DNA of 64,000 bases, from the NCBI RefSeq assembly GCF_000143965.1, contig NC_014365.1:2631501-2695500 (forward strand), read 5' to 3'. Numbering within the stretch: the stretch's first letter is position 1; each line of letters starts with the position of its first letter. Origin of the DNA: Desulfarculus baarsii DSM 2075. GTDB lineage: Bacteria > Desulfobacterota > Desulfarculia > Desulfarculales > Desulfarculaceae. The notes under the pieces were generated by a model that had not been told where the DNA came from, did no database searches, and saw only the letters and a program-made list of their open reading frames with translations. Shown one piece after another: positions 15,916 through 25,763 of this stretch. Both the position numbers and the translations under genes were made by a program.

Positions 15916-16938
15916 ATGAGGTTCATCGACGAAGCGACAATCGAGGTGACGGCTGGAAACGGCGGCGACGGCTGCGCCAGCTTTCTGCGCGAAAAATTCC
16001 GCCCCAGGGGCGGCCCCGACGGCGGCAACGGCGGCCGTGGCGGCGACGTGATCATCGTCGGCTCCAACCGGGTGGCCACCCTGGCCGACCACAGCTATCT
16101 GCGCCACTTCAAGGCCGGCCGGGGTGTGCATGGCCAGGGCTCGCAAAAGCACGGCCGGGCCGGCGAGGACAAGCGCGTCACCGTGCCCGTGGGCACACTG
16201 ATCTACGACCAAGAAACCGGCGAGTTGCTGGCCGACATCGTGGCCGACGGCCAAGAGGTGATCGTGGCCAAGGGCGGCCGCGGCGGCTACGGCAACCTGC
16301 ACTTTCTCAGTTCGACCAACCGCGCGCCCCGCCGGGCCGACCCCGGCAACGAGGGCGAAAAACGCACCCTGCGCCTGGAGCTGAAGCTACTGGCCCACGT
16401 GGGGCTCATCGGCCAGCCCAACGCCGGCAAGTCCAGCCTGGTGCGGGCCTTCAGCGCGGCCCGGCCCAAGGTGGCCGATTATCCCTTCACCACGCTCACG
16501 CCCAACCTGGGCGTGGCCCAGGTTCCCGGCGGCGATCCCTTCACCATCGCCGACATCCCCGGCCTGGTCGAGGGCGCCCACCAGGGCTCGGGCCTGGGCC
16601 TGCGCTTCCTCAAGCACGTCGAGCGCACGCGGTTGTTCGTCTACGTGGTTGACATGTCGGCCGACGACCCCTACAACGATCTGAGCACCATCATCGGCGA
16701 GCTTACGGCCTATGACCCGGAGCTTGGCCGGCGGGCCGGCGTGGTGGCGGCCAACAAGATGGATCTGGCTCAAGCAGCCGAGAATTTTGACGAGTTCGCC
16801 CAAAGGGCCCAGGCCGAGGGCATGCTGGTCTTTCCGTGCAGCACGTTGACCGGCCAGGGGCTCAAGGAGTTGCTGCTGCAAATCGCCGCGATGGTCGAGA
16901 GCCACGACGACGGCGGAGAAACCGATGACCAGGCCTGA
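15916..16938 (+). CDS. obg: GTPase Obg/CgtA
   Basis: Obg is an essential GTPase in late 50S assembly and stress responses. The 340-residue protein has the glycine-rich Obg fold (residues 1-159) and the G domain: G1 GQPNAGKSS at 166-174, G3 DIPGLVEGAH, G4 NKMD. The start MRFIDEATIEV at 15916 matches the family; the frame's upstream extension is noncoding. A 111-base gap separates it from rpmA. Its last 14 bases overlap proB. Confidence 0.96.
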   Translation: MRFIDEATIEVTAGNGGDGCASFLREKFRPRGGPDGGNGGRGGDVIIVGSNRVATLADHSYLRHFKAGRGVHGQGSQKHGRAGEDKRVTVPVGTLIYDQETGELLADIVADGQEVIVAKGGRGGYGNLHFLSSTNRAPRRADPGNEGEKRTLRLELKLLAHVGLIGQPNAGKSSLVRAFSAARPKVADYPFTTLTPNLGVAQVPGGDPFTIADIPGLVEGAHQGSGLGLRFLKHVERTRLFVYVVDMSADDPYNDLSTIIGELTAYDPELGRRAGVVAANKMDLAQAAENFDEFAQRAQAEGMLVFPCSTLTGQGLKELLLQIAAMVESHDDGGETDDQA

Positions 16939-18091
16939 AATCGTCGCCGCCGCCCGCCGCGTGGTCGTCAAGGTGGGCTCGGGCGTGCTCACCGGGCCCC
17001 AAGGCCTGGACAAGCGGCGGGTGGAGCTGCTCTCGGGCCAGTTGGCCCGCCTGCGCGCCGCCGGGCGCCAGGTTTTGTTGGTCTCGTCGGGGGCCATCGC
17101 CAGCGGCCGGGCCAAGGTCGGGCTGGCGGCGTTGCGCTCCATCCCCGAAAAGCAGGCCGCCGCCGCCCTGGGCCAAGCCGGCCTGATGCAGACCTACGAG
17201 GACGCCCTGGAGGCCCATGGCCTGCTGGCCGCCCAGATCCTGCTCACCGCCGGCGATCTGCGCTCGCGCCAACGCTATCTCAACGCCCGCAACACCATCA
17301 ACACCCTGCTTGATTGGGGCGTAATCCCCATCGTCAACGAAAACGACACCGTGGCCGTCGACGAAATCAAGCTGGGCGACAACGACAACCTGGCGGCCAT
17401 GCTCACCAATCTTTTGGGCGCGTCGCTGATGGTCAACCTGACCAACGTCGACGGCGTCCTCGACGCCGACCCCCGGACCAACCCCCAGGCCAAGCTGATC
17501 CCGGTGGTCGAGCGGGTCGACGCGGCCCTGCTCAAGGCGGCCAGCACCCAGCCCGGCGCGGTGGGCCGCGGCGGCATCTTCAGCAAGGTCAAGGCCGCCG
17601 ACAAGGTCGCCCGCTGCGGGGCCTGCACCATCGTGGCCAACGGCATGGTCGACGACATCCTCGACCGCCTTTTCGCCGGCCAGGAGTTGGGCACCTTTTT
17701 TCTGGCGCGCAGCCACCCGCTCTCCAGCCGCAAGCACTGGATCGCCTTCACCGCCTGCCAAAACCAGACCGGCGTGATCGTCGTCGATCAGGGCGCGGTG
17801 GCGCCCATCAGCGCCGGCGGCAAGAGCCTGCTGGCCGCCGGGGTCAGCGCGGTGCGCGGCCGCTTCGGGCCGGGCGCGGCGGTCAAGGTCATCGGCCCCG
17901 ACGGCCGCACCATCGGCGTGGGCCTGTGCAACTACTCCAGCGCCGACCTGGAAAAGATCAAGGGCCTGCGCAGCGTCGAGATCGAACACAGCCTGGGCCA
18001 CAAGGACTTCGACGAGGTGATCCACCGCGACAATCTGGTGGTCTTTGGCCCCGACGAAAAGGAGAGCGTGGAATGTCTGCTGAGCAACTAG
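16925..18091 (+). CDS. proB: Glutamate 5-kinase
   Basis: ProB phosphorylates glutamate, the first step of proline synthesis. The 388-residue protein has the amino-acid kinase domain ([12 protein letters not shown] near the start, [21 protein letters not shown]) and a C-terminal PUA domain from about residue 280. It overlaps obg by 14 bases and proA by 19 bases, so these genes are translated from one message. Confidence 0.96.
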   Translation: MTRPEIVAAARRVVVKVGSGVLTGPQGLDKRRVELLSGQLARLRAAGRQVLLVSSGAIASGRAKVGLAALRSIPEKQAAAALGQAGLMQTYEDALEAHGLLAAQILLTAGDLRSRQRYLNARNTINTLLDWGVIPIVNENDTVAVDEIKLGDNDNLAAMLTNLLGASLMVNLTNVDGVLDADPRTNPQAKLIPVVERVDAALLKAASTQPGAVGRGGIFSKVKAADKVARCGACTIVANGMVDDILDRLFAGQELGTFFLARSHPLSSRKHWIAFTACQNQTGVIVVDQGAVAPISAGGKSLLAAGVSAVRGRFGPGAAVKVIGPDGRTIGVGLCNYSSADLEKIKGLRSVEIEHSLGHKDFDEVIHRDNLVVFGPDEKESVECLLSN

Positions 18092-19329
18092 TGGCCCGCG
18101 TCTGCGCCCAGGCCCGCCAGGCCGCGCGCCGGGTCGCCGTGGCCCCCTCCGACCGCAAGAACGCCGCCCTGCTGCTGCTGGCCAAGCTCATCGAGCAAAA
18201 CAAGGCCGCGCTCCAGGCCGAAAACGCCATCGACGTGGCCGCCGGCCGCGAGGCCGGGCTCAGCGCGGCCATGATCGACCGCCTGACGCTCTCCGACGGC
18301 GTGATCGCCGGCATGGCCCAGGGCCTGCGCGAGGTGGCCGCCCTGCCCGACCCCGTGGGCGAGATGACGGCCATGTGGCGGCGGCCCAACGGCCTGCAAG
18401 TGGGCCGTCAGCGCATCCCCCTGGGCGTGATCGGCTTTATCTACGAGTCGCGGCCCAACGTCACCGTCGACGCGGCGGCGCTGTGCCTCAAGAGCGGCAA
18501 CGCCGTGGTGCTCAAGGGCGGCAAGGAGGCCCTGCGCTCCAACCTGGCCCTGGGCCGGCTCATCGCCCAGGCCCTGGAGCAAAGCCAACTGCCCGCCCAC
18601 GCCGTGCAGGTCATCGACACCACCGACCGAGCGGCCACCCTGGCGTTGCTCAAGCAAGACGAATTGATCGACGTGATCATCCCCCGGGGCGGCGAGAGCC
18701 TGATCCGCTTCGTGGCCGCCGAGTCACGCATTCCGGTGCTCAAGCACTACAAGGGCGTCTGCCATGTCTTTGTCGACCGCGGCGCCGACATCGCCATGGC
18801 CATCGACATCTGCGTAAACTCCAAGTGCCACCGCCCCGGCGTGTGCAACGCCATGGAGACCATGCTCGTCCACGCCGACATCGCCGAGTCGTTTTTGCCC
18901 CGTTGCGCCGAGGCGCTGATCCTGCGCGGCGTGGAGCTGCGCGGCTGCCCCCGCACGCTGGCCATCGCGCCCCAGGCCAAGCCAGCCAACGACGACGACT
19001 GGCCCGCCGAGTTTCTCGACCTGATCCTGGCGGTCAGGGTCGTCGATTCGCTGGAGGAGGCCATGGACCACATCGCCCGTTACGGCAGCCAGCACACCGA
19101 GGCCATCGTCACCCGCGATTACGCCCGGGCCCGCCGCTTCATCGACGGGGTGGATTCGTCGCTGGTGCTGGTCAACGCCTCGACGCGCTTCAACGATGGC
19201 GGCCAGCTTGGTTTGGGGGCCGAGATCGGCATCAACACCAGCAAGCTCCACGCCTTCGGGCCCATGGGCCTCACCGAGCTGACCACGACCAAGTTCGTGG
19301 CCCTGGGCAACGGACAGGTGCGCCAGTAG
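18073..19329 (+). CDS. proA: Gamma-glutamyl phosphate reductase
   Basis: ProA reduces gamma-glutamyl phosphate to glutamate semialdehyde with NADPH, the second proline step. The 418-residue aldehyde-dehydrogenase-fold protein has the catalytic cysteine 258 in [11 protein letters not shown] and the [18 protein letters not shown] segment. The start [10 protein letters not shown] lies inside proB; the longer frame upstream is a shadow. The stop TAG shares its last base with the nadD GTG. Confidence 0.96.
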   Translation: MSAEQLVARVCAQARQAARRVAVAPSDRKNAALLLLAKLIEQNKAALQAENAIDVAAGREAGLSAAMIDRLTLSDGVIAGMAQGLREVAALPDPVGEMTAMWRRPNGLQVGRQRIPLGVIGFIYESRPNVTVDAAALCLKSGNAVVLKGGKEALRSNLALGRLIAQALEQSQLPAHAVQVIDTTDRAATLALLKQDELIDVIIPRGGESLIRFVAAESRIPVLKHYKGVCHVFVDRGADIAMAIDICVNSKCHRPGVCNAMETMLVHADIAESFLPRCAEALILRGVELRGCPRTLAIAPQAKPANDDDWPAEFLDLILAVRVVDSLEEAMDHIARYGSQHTEAIVTRDYARARRFIDGVDSSLVLVNASTRFNDGGQLGLGAEIGINTSKLHAFGPMGLTELTTTKFVALGNGQVRQ

Positions 19330-19991
19330 TGGCCGGGAAAATCGCCATCTTCGGCGGGACTTTCGACCCGATCCACATCGCCCACCTGCGAGGGGCCATC
19401 GAAGTGGCCGAGGCCCTGGATCTGCCCCAGGTGCGCTTCGTGCCCTGCGCCACCCCGCCCCACCGCAAGGACGTGCGGGCCAGCCTGGAGCACCGCCTGG
19501 CCATGTGCCGCTTGGCCGTGGAGGATCATCCCCTGCTGGCCGTCAGCGACATGGAGGCCTCGCGGGGGGGGGTCAGCCGCACGATCGACACCCTGCGCCT
19601 GCTGCGCGAGGCCAACCCCGAGGCCGCGATATACTTCATCATCGGGGCCGACGCCTTTTTCTATCTGCACACCTGGTACGAGGCGCGGCGGCTTTTCGAC
19701 TACGCCGATTTCGTGGTCATGGACCGGCCCCGCGCCCCGCGCCTGGAGCTTTTGGACTACATGCGCGAGCGCCTCGACCCCAGCTTCGCCCCGGCCGAGA
19801 ACGGCTGGGTGCGCCTGCCCGGCGGCGGTCACGGCGCGCGCCGCGTGCTGACCACCCTTCTGGACGTCTCCAGCACCTACACCAAACGCAAGGTGGCCCG
19901 GGGCCGCTCCATTTCATTCCTTGTGCCGCAAAAGGTCGAGGCTTATATTAAAGACATGAAACTCTATCAGGACCAAGACAACCCCCTATGA
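19329..19991 (+). CDS. nadD: Nicotinate-nucleotide adenylyltransferase
   Basis: NadD adenylates nicotinate mononucleotide in NAD synthesis. The 220-residue protein begins V(M)AGKIAIFGGTFDPIHIAH, the nucleotidyltransferase HxxH-type signature, and ends with SSTYTKRKVARGRSISFLVP, equivalent to the usual SSTxIR motif. The start is GTG at 19329, overlapping the proA stop by one base. Its end overlaps rsfS by four bases (ATGA). Confidence 0.95.
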   Translation: MAGKIAIFGGTFDPIHIAHLRGAIEVAEALDLPQVRFVPCATPPHRKDVRASLEHRLAMCRLAVEDHPLLAVSDMEASRGGVSRTIDTLRLLREANPEAAIYFIIGADAFFYLHTWYEARRLFDYADFVVMDRPRAPRLELLDYMRERLDPSFAPAENGWVRLPGGGHGARRVLTTLLDVSSTYTKRKVARGRSISFLVPQKVEAYIKDMKLYQDQDNPL

Positions 19992-20440
19992 GCGACCGTC
20001 AAACCCCCAGGCCGCGCCCGCCCCGGCCCCAGTCGGTCGAAGACCTGGCCAAGCTTTGCGCGGCGGCCGCCCTGCAAAAAAAGGCCCAGGATCTGATCGT
20101 GCTGGATGTGGGCCAACTGGCCGGATACGCCGACTATTTCATCATCGCCACCGGCCGCTCCACCCGCCAGGCCCAGGCCATCGCCGAAAACGTGGCCCGC
20201 GTCTGCAAAAAAGCCGGCCGCCCGCCCATGGGCGAGGAAGGCCTGCGCGAGGGCCGCTGGGCCCTGCTTGATTTCGGCGACGTGGTGGTGCATGTCTTTT
20301 ACGAGCCGGTGCGCGTTTTCTACGACCTGGAATCGCTGTGGGGCGACGCCCCCCGCCTGGAGTTCGACCCCCAAGAACTGACCGCCGCCCTCCCGCCGGA
20401 GGCCGAAAGCAGCCCCGGCGCAATCGTTTGGGACGACTGA
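19988..20440 (+). CDS. rsfS: Ribosome silencing factor RsfS
   Basis: RsfS binds ribosomal protein L14 and blocks subunit joining under starvation. The 150-residue protein has the conserved KAQDLIVLDV, ADYFIIATGRSTRQ and WALLDFGDVVVHVF motifs. It sits between nadD and gpmI, its usual neighbourhood, and overlaps nadD by four bases. The C-terminal 20 or so residues are poorly conserved. Confidence 0.95.
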   Translation: MSDRQTPRPRPPRPQSVEDLAKLCAAAALQKKAQDLIVLDVGQLAGYADYFIIATGRSTRQAQAIAENVARVCKKAGRPPMGEEGLREGRWALLDFGDVVVHVFYEPVRVFYDLESLWGDAPRLEFDPQELTAALPPEAESSPGAIVWDD

Positions 20441-20445
20441 TAAAA

Positions 20446-21999
20446 ATGACCGCCAAACAACCCGTGGCGCTGGTCATCCTCGACGGCTTCGGCCTGGCCC
20501 CGGCCGGGCCGGGCAACGCCGTGACCCTGGCCAAGACGCCATTCATCGACTCGCTTTTGGCCAAGTGGCCCCACGCCAAGCTGCAATGCGCGGGCCTGGC
20601 CGTGGGCCTGCCGGCCGGCCAGATGGGCAACTCCGAGGTCGGCCACCTCAACCTGGGCGCGGGCCGGGTCATCTACCAAGACATCACCCGCATCAGCAAG
20701 GCCATCGACGATGGCGACCTGGCGCGCAATCAGCCGATCATGGCCGCCATGGCCGCGGCCAAGGCCGACGGCGCGGCCCTGCATCTGCTGGGCCTGCTCA
20801 GCGATGGCGGCGTCCACTCGCTGCAAAGCCACCTGGAGGCCCTGATCGCCCTGGCCGCCGCCCAGGGCGTGGAGCGCATCCTTGTCCACGCCATCCTCGA
20901 CGGCCGCGACACCCCGCCCGACTCGGGCGCGGGCTATCTGCGCCAACTCGTGGATTTCCTGGAGGCCTATCCCCAGGCGGCCATCGCCACCGTCAGCGGC
21001 CGTTTCTGGGGCATGGACCGCGACAAACGCTGGGACAGGGTCGAGCGGGCCTGGCGGGCCATGGTCGAGGGTCAGGGCGCGATGCAGGCAGACCCGGTGC
21101 TGGCCGTGGAGGAGGCCTACTCCAGGGGCGAATACGACGAATTCATCGAGCCCATGGTCATGATCGACCATCAGGGCCGACCCCTGGGCCAAGTGCGCGA
21201 CGGCGACGCGGTGATCTTTTTCAACTTTCGCGCCGACCGCGCCCGCGAACTGACCTGGGCCTTCAACCAGCCCGACTTCGCCGGCTTCGATGTGGGCCGG
21301 CGGCCCAAGCTGGCGATTTACGTCTGCATGACCCAATACGACGAGCACCTGGACGCGCCCGTGGCCTTCCCGCCCCAGAGCATCGAGATGACTCTGGCCG
21401 AGGCGCTCAGCGTCGCCGGCCTGCGCCAACTGCACATCGCCGAGACCGAAAAATACGCCCACGTGACGTTTTTCCTCAACGGCGGCCGCGAGGAACCCGT
21501 GCCCGGCGAGGACCGCGTGCTGGTGCCCTCGCCTGGCGAGGTGCGCACCTACGACGAAAAACCGCAGATGAGCGCGCCCGAAGTCACCGCCGAGGTGCTT
21601 GCGCGCATCGACTCTGGCCTGTACGATTTTATCGTCATCAACTACGCCAACGGCGACATGGTCGGCCACACCGGCGTACTGTCGGCGGCGATCAAGGCCG
21701 TCGAGACCCTGGACGCCTGCCTGGCCCGGGTGGTTCCGGCCGTGCTGGCCAAGGGCGGCAAGCTCATCGTCACCGCCGACCATGGCAACGCCGAACAGAT
21801 GATCGACCCGATCAGCGGCGGGCCCTACACCGCCCACACCATCGACAACCCCGTGCCGCTGATATTGATCGACCCAACGCGCCAAAACGCCAAGCTGGCC
21901 GACGGCGCGCTCTGCGACGTGGCTCCGACGCTGCTAACGCTCTTGGGGCTGCCGCGGCCGGCCCAGATGACCGGCCACTGCCTGATCACGACCGTTTGA
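20446..21999 (+). CDS. gpmI: 2,3-bisphosphoglycerate-independent phosphoglycerate mutase
   Basis: GpmI interconverts 3- and 2-phosphoglycerate in glycolysis using two metal ions. The 517-residue alkaline-phosphatase-fold enzyme has the metal aspartate 13 in LDGFG, the phosphorylated serine 63 in QMGNSEVGHLNLGAGR, and the C-terminal TADHGNAEQM motif. The ATG at 20446 is five bases after rsfS ends; upstream in-frame sequence is a shadow. It closes the tight rplU operon, with an M48 protease gene starting 10 bases later. Confidence 0.97.
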   Translation: MTAKQPVALVILDGFGLAPAGPGNAVTLAKTPFIDSLLAKWPHAKLQCAGLAVGLPAGQMGNSEVGHLNLGAGRVIYQDITRISKAIDDGDLARNQPIMAAMAAAKADGAALHLLGLLSDGGVHSLQSHLEALIALAAAQGVERILVHAILDGRDTPPDSGAGYLRQLVDFLEAYPQAAIATVSGRFWGMDRDKRWDRVERAWRAMVEGQGAMQADPVLAVEEAYSRGEYDEFIEPMVMIDHQGRPLGQVRDGDAVIFFNFRADRARELTWAFNQPDFAGFDVGRRPKLAIYVCMTQYDEHLDAPVAFPPQSIEMTLAEALSVAGLRQLHIAETEKYAHVTFFLNGGREEPVPGEDRVLVPSPGEVRTYDEKPQMSAPEVTAEVLARIDSGLYDFIVINYANGDMVGHTGVLSAAIKAVETLDACLARVVPAVLAKGGKLIVTADHGNAEQMIDPISGGPYTAHTIDNPVPLILIDPTRQNAKLADGALCDVAPTLLTLLGLPRPAQMTGHCLITTV

Positions 22000-22009
22000 G
22001 GGAGGCTAC

Positions 22010-23521
22010 ATGGCCAGACGCATTCTGGTCTATCTGCTGGCCGCGGCCCTGGGCCTGGGCGCTCTGCCCTGCCCGCCGGCCCTGGCCCTGTCCCTGGAGG
22101 AAGAACGCAAACTGGGCCAACAGGCCTATCAGGAAGTCGTCAACGCCATCCCCATGGTCACCGACCCCGAGGTGGTCGACTACATCCAGAAGCTGGGGGC
22201 CAAGCTGGTGGCCCATCTGCCCGAGAAGGAATTCGAATATCGCTTCTACGTGGCCGACTCCAGCGAGATGAACGCCTTCGCCATCCCCGGCGGCTATATC
22301 TTTTTCTATCGGGGCATGATCACTTCCCTGGACAACGAGGCCGAACTGGCCGGCATCATGGCCCACGAAATGGGCCACGTCTGGCGGCGGCACATCGCCA
22401 AGCGCATGGACAAGGCCCTGCCCGGCAGCGTCCTATCCATGGCCGGCATGGTCACGGGCATTTTGCTGGGGGCCCTGGCCGGCGCGCCCCAGCTTGGCTC
22501 GGCCATCACCTTCGGCTCGATGGCCGGCAACATCCAGCAGCAACTGGCCTTCAGCCGCACCGACGAGGCCGAGGCCGACTGGGCCGGCCACAAGATCATG
22601 ACCGCCGCCGGCTACCCCGGCCAGGAGATGGCCAAGACCTTCCGCCGCATGTGGCGCATGGAACAACAAATGGGCGTCAATCTGCCCACCTACATGCGTT
22701 CGCACCCCCAGAGCCCCGAACGCATGGAGGCCATCGAGAATCTTGTCCGCCGCGACCCGCCCTACAAGGGTCATTTCGACAACAACCGTTTCGATCACGT
22801 CAAGCTGCGGCTGATCGCCCTCTATGACCCGCCCGACACCGCCGCCGACACCTTGGCGGCCATGGCCCGCGAAAAGCCCGGCTCGCCACTGCCGCTCTAT
22901 GGCCAGGCCCTGCTCAGCATGAGAAAGCGCGACTATGACCAGGCCTTGCGCATTCTCGACGAGATGGAGCGCAAATGGCCCGGCGACCAGGACGCGCTCA
23001 AGGAACGAGGCCTGTGCCTGGTGCGCGTGGGCCGGCTGGACGAGGCCAAGAGCGTCCTCGACGCGGCCCTGACCAAAGACCCGGGCAACCCGCAGATTTT
23101 GTTCGCCATCGGCGAGGCCTACGCCCACAGCGGCCAGGACGACGTGGCCGCCAGCGCCTTCCGCCGGGTGGTGCAGGCCCAGCCCGAAAACCTCGAGGCG
23201 CGGCGCATGTTGGGCACGTCCCTGGGCCGAGCCGGCAACCTGGGCGAGGCGGCCTTGCAGTTGGGTCTGACCTTCAAGCAGGAAAACAACGAACGCCTGG
23301 CCCGCTATCACCTGGAGCGCGCGGTCAGTCAGTTGGCCGATCGGCCCGAACTCAGGCAAGAGGCCCAAAAGGCCCTCAACGAACTCAACGACCCCGGCGA
23401 GATGGAAAAGCGCAAGCGCAAGCCTGGCCCCGAGCAAGAAGAAGAGCAACGCGACGACCCCCGCGCGCCGTGGATCGGCCCAGGGATCAGCGGCCAGCGT
23501 AGCGCGCCGCGCGACTTTTGA
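22010..23521 (+). CDS. Secreted M48-family metalloprotease with TPR repeats (BepA-like)
   Basis: A 503-residue periplasmic zinc protease. A signal peptide spans about residues 1-27 (ending PALALS). The zinc motif HEMGH is at 119-123, and the likely third ligand is glutamate 186 in DEAEAD. The C-terminal half is built of TPR-like repeats, as in BepA, which acts on misassembled outer-membrane proteins. It starts 10 bases after gpmI, so it may be on the same transcript. The last 30 residues are charged and probably disordered. Its specific substrate is not evident. Confidence 0.88.
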   Translation: MARRILVYLLAAALGLGALPCPPALALSLEEERKLGQQAYQEVVNAIPMVTDPEVVDYIQKLGAKLVAHLPEKEFEYRFYVADSSEMNAFAIPGGYIFFYRGMITSLDNEAELAGIMAHEMGHVWRRHIAKRMDKALPGSVLSMAGMVTGILLGALAGAPQLGSAITFGSMAGNIQQQLAFSRTDEAEADWAGHKIMTAAGYPGQEMAKTFRRMWRMEQQMGVNLPTYMRSHPQSPERMEAIENLVRRDPPYKGHFDNNRFDHVKLRLIALYDPPDTAADTLAAMAREKPGSPLPLYGQALLSMRKRDYDQALRILDEMERKWPGDQDALKERGLCLVRVGRLDEAKSVLDAALTKDPGNPQILFAIGEAYAHSGQDDVAASAFRRVVQAQPENLEARRMLGTSLGRAGNLGEAALQLGLTFKQENNERLARYHLERAVSQLADRPELRQEAQKALNELNDPGEMEKRKRKPGPEQEEEQRDDPRAPWIGPGISGQRSAPRDF

Positions 23522-23543
23522 AGCCGGGCGTTACGGCTGGGCC

Positions 23544-25592
23544 CTAACGCCGCTTTTCGTCCACCCGGTCGTAGTGGCTGAATTGCATGGTGAAAACCGC
23601 CCGGCCCTGGGTGGCCGAACGCAGGCTGGTGGAATAGCCGAACATCGCCCGGAGCGGGGCCTTGGCCTGGACCACGGTCACGCCCTGGCGCGGCTCGATG
23701 GCCTCGATCGACCCGCCGCGCGCGTTCATGTCGCCGATGACCTCGCCCATGAACTCTTCCGGCGCCAGCACCTCCACCAGCATAACCGGCTCCAGCAGCA
23801 TGGGCTGGGCCGCGTCCAGGGCCCGACGCATGGCCAACGAACAGGCCATGCGCATGCCCAACTCGGTGCTCAACCCCGGCGTGAAGGCCCCGCCAAGCAC
23901 GACCACGCCCGTGTCCACCACGGGGTAGCCCATCACCGGGCCGCTGGCCAGTGACTCCATGGCCGCCCGCTCCAGCATGGCGTGCAGGGCCTGGGGAACG
24001 GCCTCTTCGGCGGCCTCCACGCGGAAGGTGTTGCCGCCGCCCCTGGGGTTGGGCGCCAGGGTCAGGACGACCTGGCCCAGCTCGCGGTGGCCGCCCAACT
24101 CGCGGTCGAAGGTCTCCTCGACCCGCGCCGCCTCGCCGATGGTCTCGCGGTAGACGACCTGGGGCCGGCCCACGTTGACCTTGAGGTTGAACTCGCGCTC
24201 CATGCGGTGAACCAGCACTTCCAGGTGCAGTTCGCCCATGCCGCTGATGATGGTCTGGCCGGTGTCCTGGTCGACGCGGAAGCGGAAGGTGGGGTCTTCG
24301 TCGGCCAGGCGGATCAGGCACTGATCCAGCTTGTCCTGGTCGCCGACGGTGTTGGGCTCGACGGCCACCGAGATCACCGGCTCGTAGACCTGGATGGGAT
24401 CCAGGAGGATTGGCCTATCCTTGGCCGAAATGGTGTCGCCGGTGCTGGTGTCCTTGAGGCCCATCACGCCGACGATCTCGCCGGCCTTGGCCTCTTCGAC
24501 GCGCTCGCGCTTGTTGGCGTGCATGCGTAAAATGCGCGAAATCTTCTCGCTGCGGCCCTTGACCACGTTGAAAACGTCGGCCCCGGTCTGCAACTGGCCA
24601 GAATAGATGCGCAAATACACCAGCTTGCGGCCTTGGTCCATCTGGATTTTGTAGGCCAACGCGGCCAAGGGGGCCTTGTCGTCGGCCAGGCGCATCTCCA
24701 CTTCGCCGCTCTGGGGGTTGACGCCCTCCACCGGCGGGATGTCCAACGGCGAGGGCAGATAGTCGACCACGGCGTCGAGCACCGGCTGCACGCCCTTGTT
24801 GCGCAGGGCGCTGCCGGCGAACACCGGCACGTGGGCCAGCGACAGGCAGCCTCGCCGCACCGCCGCCTTGATGTCTTTAGGGGGGATTTCTTCCTCGGCC
24901 AGGTAGCGTTCCATGACCGAGTCGTCGACCTCGGCGCAGGCCTCCAACAGGCGCTCGCGACCCTGGGCGGCGGCCTCGGCCATCTCGGCGGGGATGGGCC
25001 CGCGGCTGAAAGTCGCGCCCTGATCGGCCTCGCTCCAGGTGATGGCCTCCATGGTCAGCAGGTCGACGACCCCGCGAAAGCGTTCCTCGGCGCCCCAGGG
25101 GATGGTCAGCGGCAGGGGGTTGGCGCCCAATTTGTCGCGCATCTGGCCCAGGACACACTCGAAATCGGCGCCGATGCGGTCCATCTTGTTGATAAAGGCG
25201 ATTTTGGGCACGTTGTAGCGGTCGGCCTGCCGCCAGACCGTTTCGGACTGGGGCTCCACGCCGCCGACGGCGCAGAAGACGGCGACCACGCCGTCGAGCA
25301 CGCGCAGCGACCGTTCGACCTCGATGGTGAAGTCGACGTGGCCGGGCGTGTCGATGATGTTGAGCCAATGGCCGTTCCACTGGCAGGTGGTGGCGGCGCT
25401 GGTGATGGTGATGCCCCGCTCCTGCTCTTCCTCCATCCAGTCCATCACGGCCGCGCCGTCGTGCACCTCGCCGATCTTGTGGGTGCGCCCGGTGTAGAAA
25501 AGCACGCGTTCGGTGAATGTGGTCTTGCCCGCGTCGATGTGGGCGACCACGCCGAAGTTCCGTGTCTTTCGCAATCTCGCCTCGCCGGCCAT
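23544..25592 (-). CDS. Elongation factor G (probably a second paralogue)
   Basis: A 682-residue translational GTPase with the canonical five-domain EF-G layout. Motifs: AHIDAGKTT (residues 18-26), [16 protein letters not shown] in switch [14 protein letters not shown], and the domain IV/V region ending in [13 protein letters not shown]. The frame opens 13 codons earlier, but [14 protein letters not shown] at 25592 follows GGAAAGG and matches EF-G N-termini. It is a single gene, not beside rpsL/rpsG/tuf, so it is likely an extra EF-G rather than the str-operon copy; the rest of the genome would be needed to confirm. Confidence 0.9.
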   Translation of the reverse strand: MAGEARLRKTRNFGVVAHIDAGKTTFTERVLFYTGRTHKIGEVHDGAAVMDWMEEEQERGITITSAATTCQWNGHWLNIIDTPGHVDFTIEVERSLRVLDGVVAVFCAVGGVEPQSETVWRQADRYNVPKIAFINKMDRIGADFECVLGQMRDKLGANPLPLTIPWGAEERFRGVVDLLTMEAITWSEADQGATFSRGPIPAEMAEAAAQGRERLLEACAEVDDSVMERYLAEEEIPPKDIKAAVRRGCLSLAHVPVFAGSALRNKGVQPVLDAVVDYLPSPLDIPPVEGVNPQSGEVEMRLADDKAPLAALAYKIQMDQGRKLVYLRIYSGQLQTGADVFNVVKGRSEKISRILRMHANKRERVEEAKAGEIVGVMGLKDTSTGDTISAKDRPILLDPIQVYEPVISVAVEPNTVGDQDKLDQCLIRLADEDPTFRFRVDQDTGQTIISGMGELHLEVLVHRMEREFNLKVNVGRPQVVYRETIGEAARVEETFDRELGGHRELGQVVLTLAPNPRGGGNTFRVEAAEEAVPQALHAMLERAAMESLASGPVMGYPVVDTGVVVLGGAFTPGLSTELGMRMACSLAMRRALDAAQPMLLEPVMLVEVLAPEEFMGEVIGDMNARGGSIEAIEPRQGVTVVQAKAPLRAMFGYSTSLRSATQGRAVFTMQFSHYDRVDEKRR

Positions 25593-25642
25593 ACTGCGCC
25601 TTTCCGCTTGGAGCTTCTGGGAATTGGGCAAACTTACCCTTA

Positions 25643-25656
25643 ACCGGCATGCCGGT
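25643..25656. promoter_or_regulatory. Perfect 14-bp palindrome in the EF-G gene leader
   Basis: ACCGGCATGCCGGT is its own reverse complement. It lies just downstream of the likely -10 box on the minus strand, where a repressor could block transcription. No regulator is known for it. Confidence 0.4.
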
Positions 25657-25663
25657 CAACGAT

Positions 25664-25691
25664 ATGTTACGCGCGGGCGTGGCCCTGTCAA
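25664..25691 (-). promoter_or_regulatory. Promoter for the EF-G gene
   Basis: Minus-strand TTGACA (25691-25686), 16-base spacer, TAACAT (25669-25664). The -35 box is perfect. It is about 70 bases upstream of the ATG, in the 171-base divergent gap shared with the glycosylase gene. Confidence 0.55.
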
Positions 25692-25763
25692 GTCAACGGC
25701 CCTGGCGTTAACGCCCCGCCCGTGTTACCCTGACTGGGGCAGCAAGGGAGTGATGATCGACCC

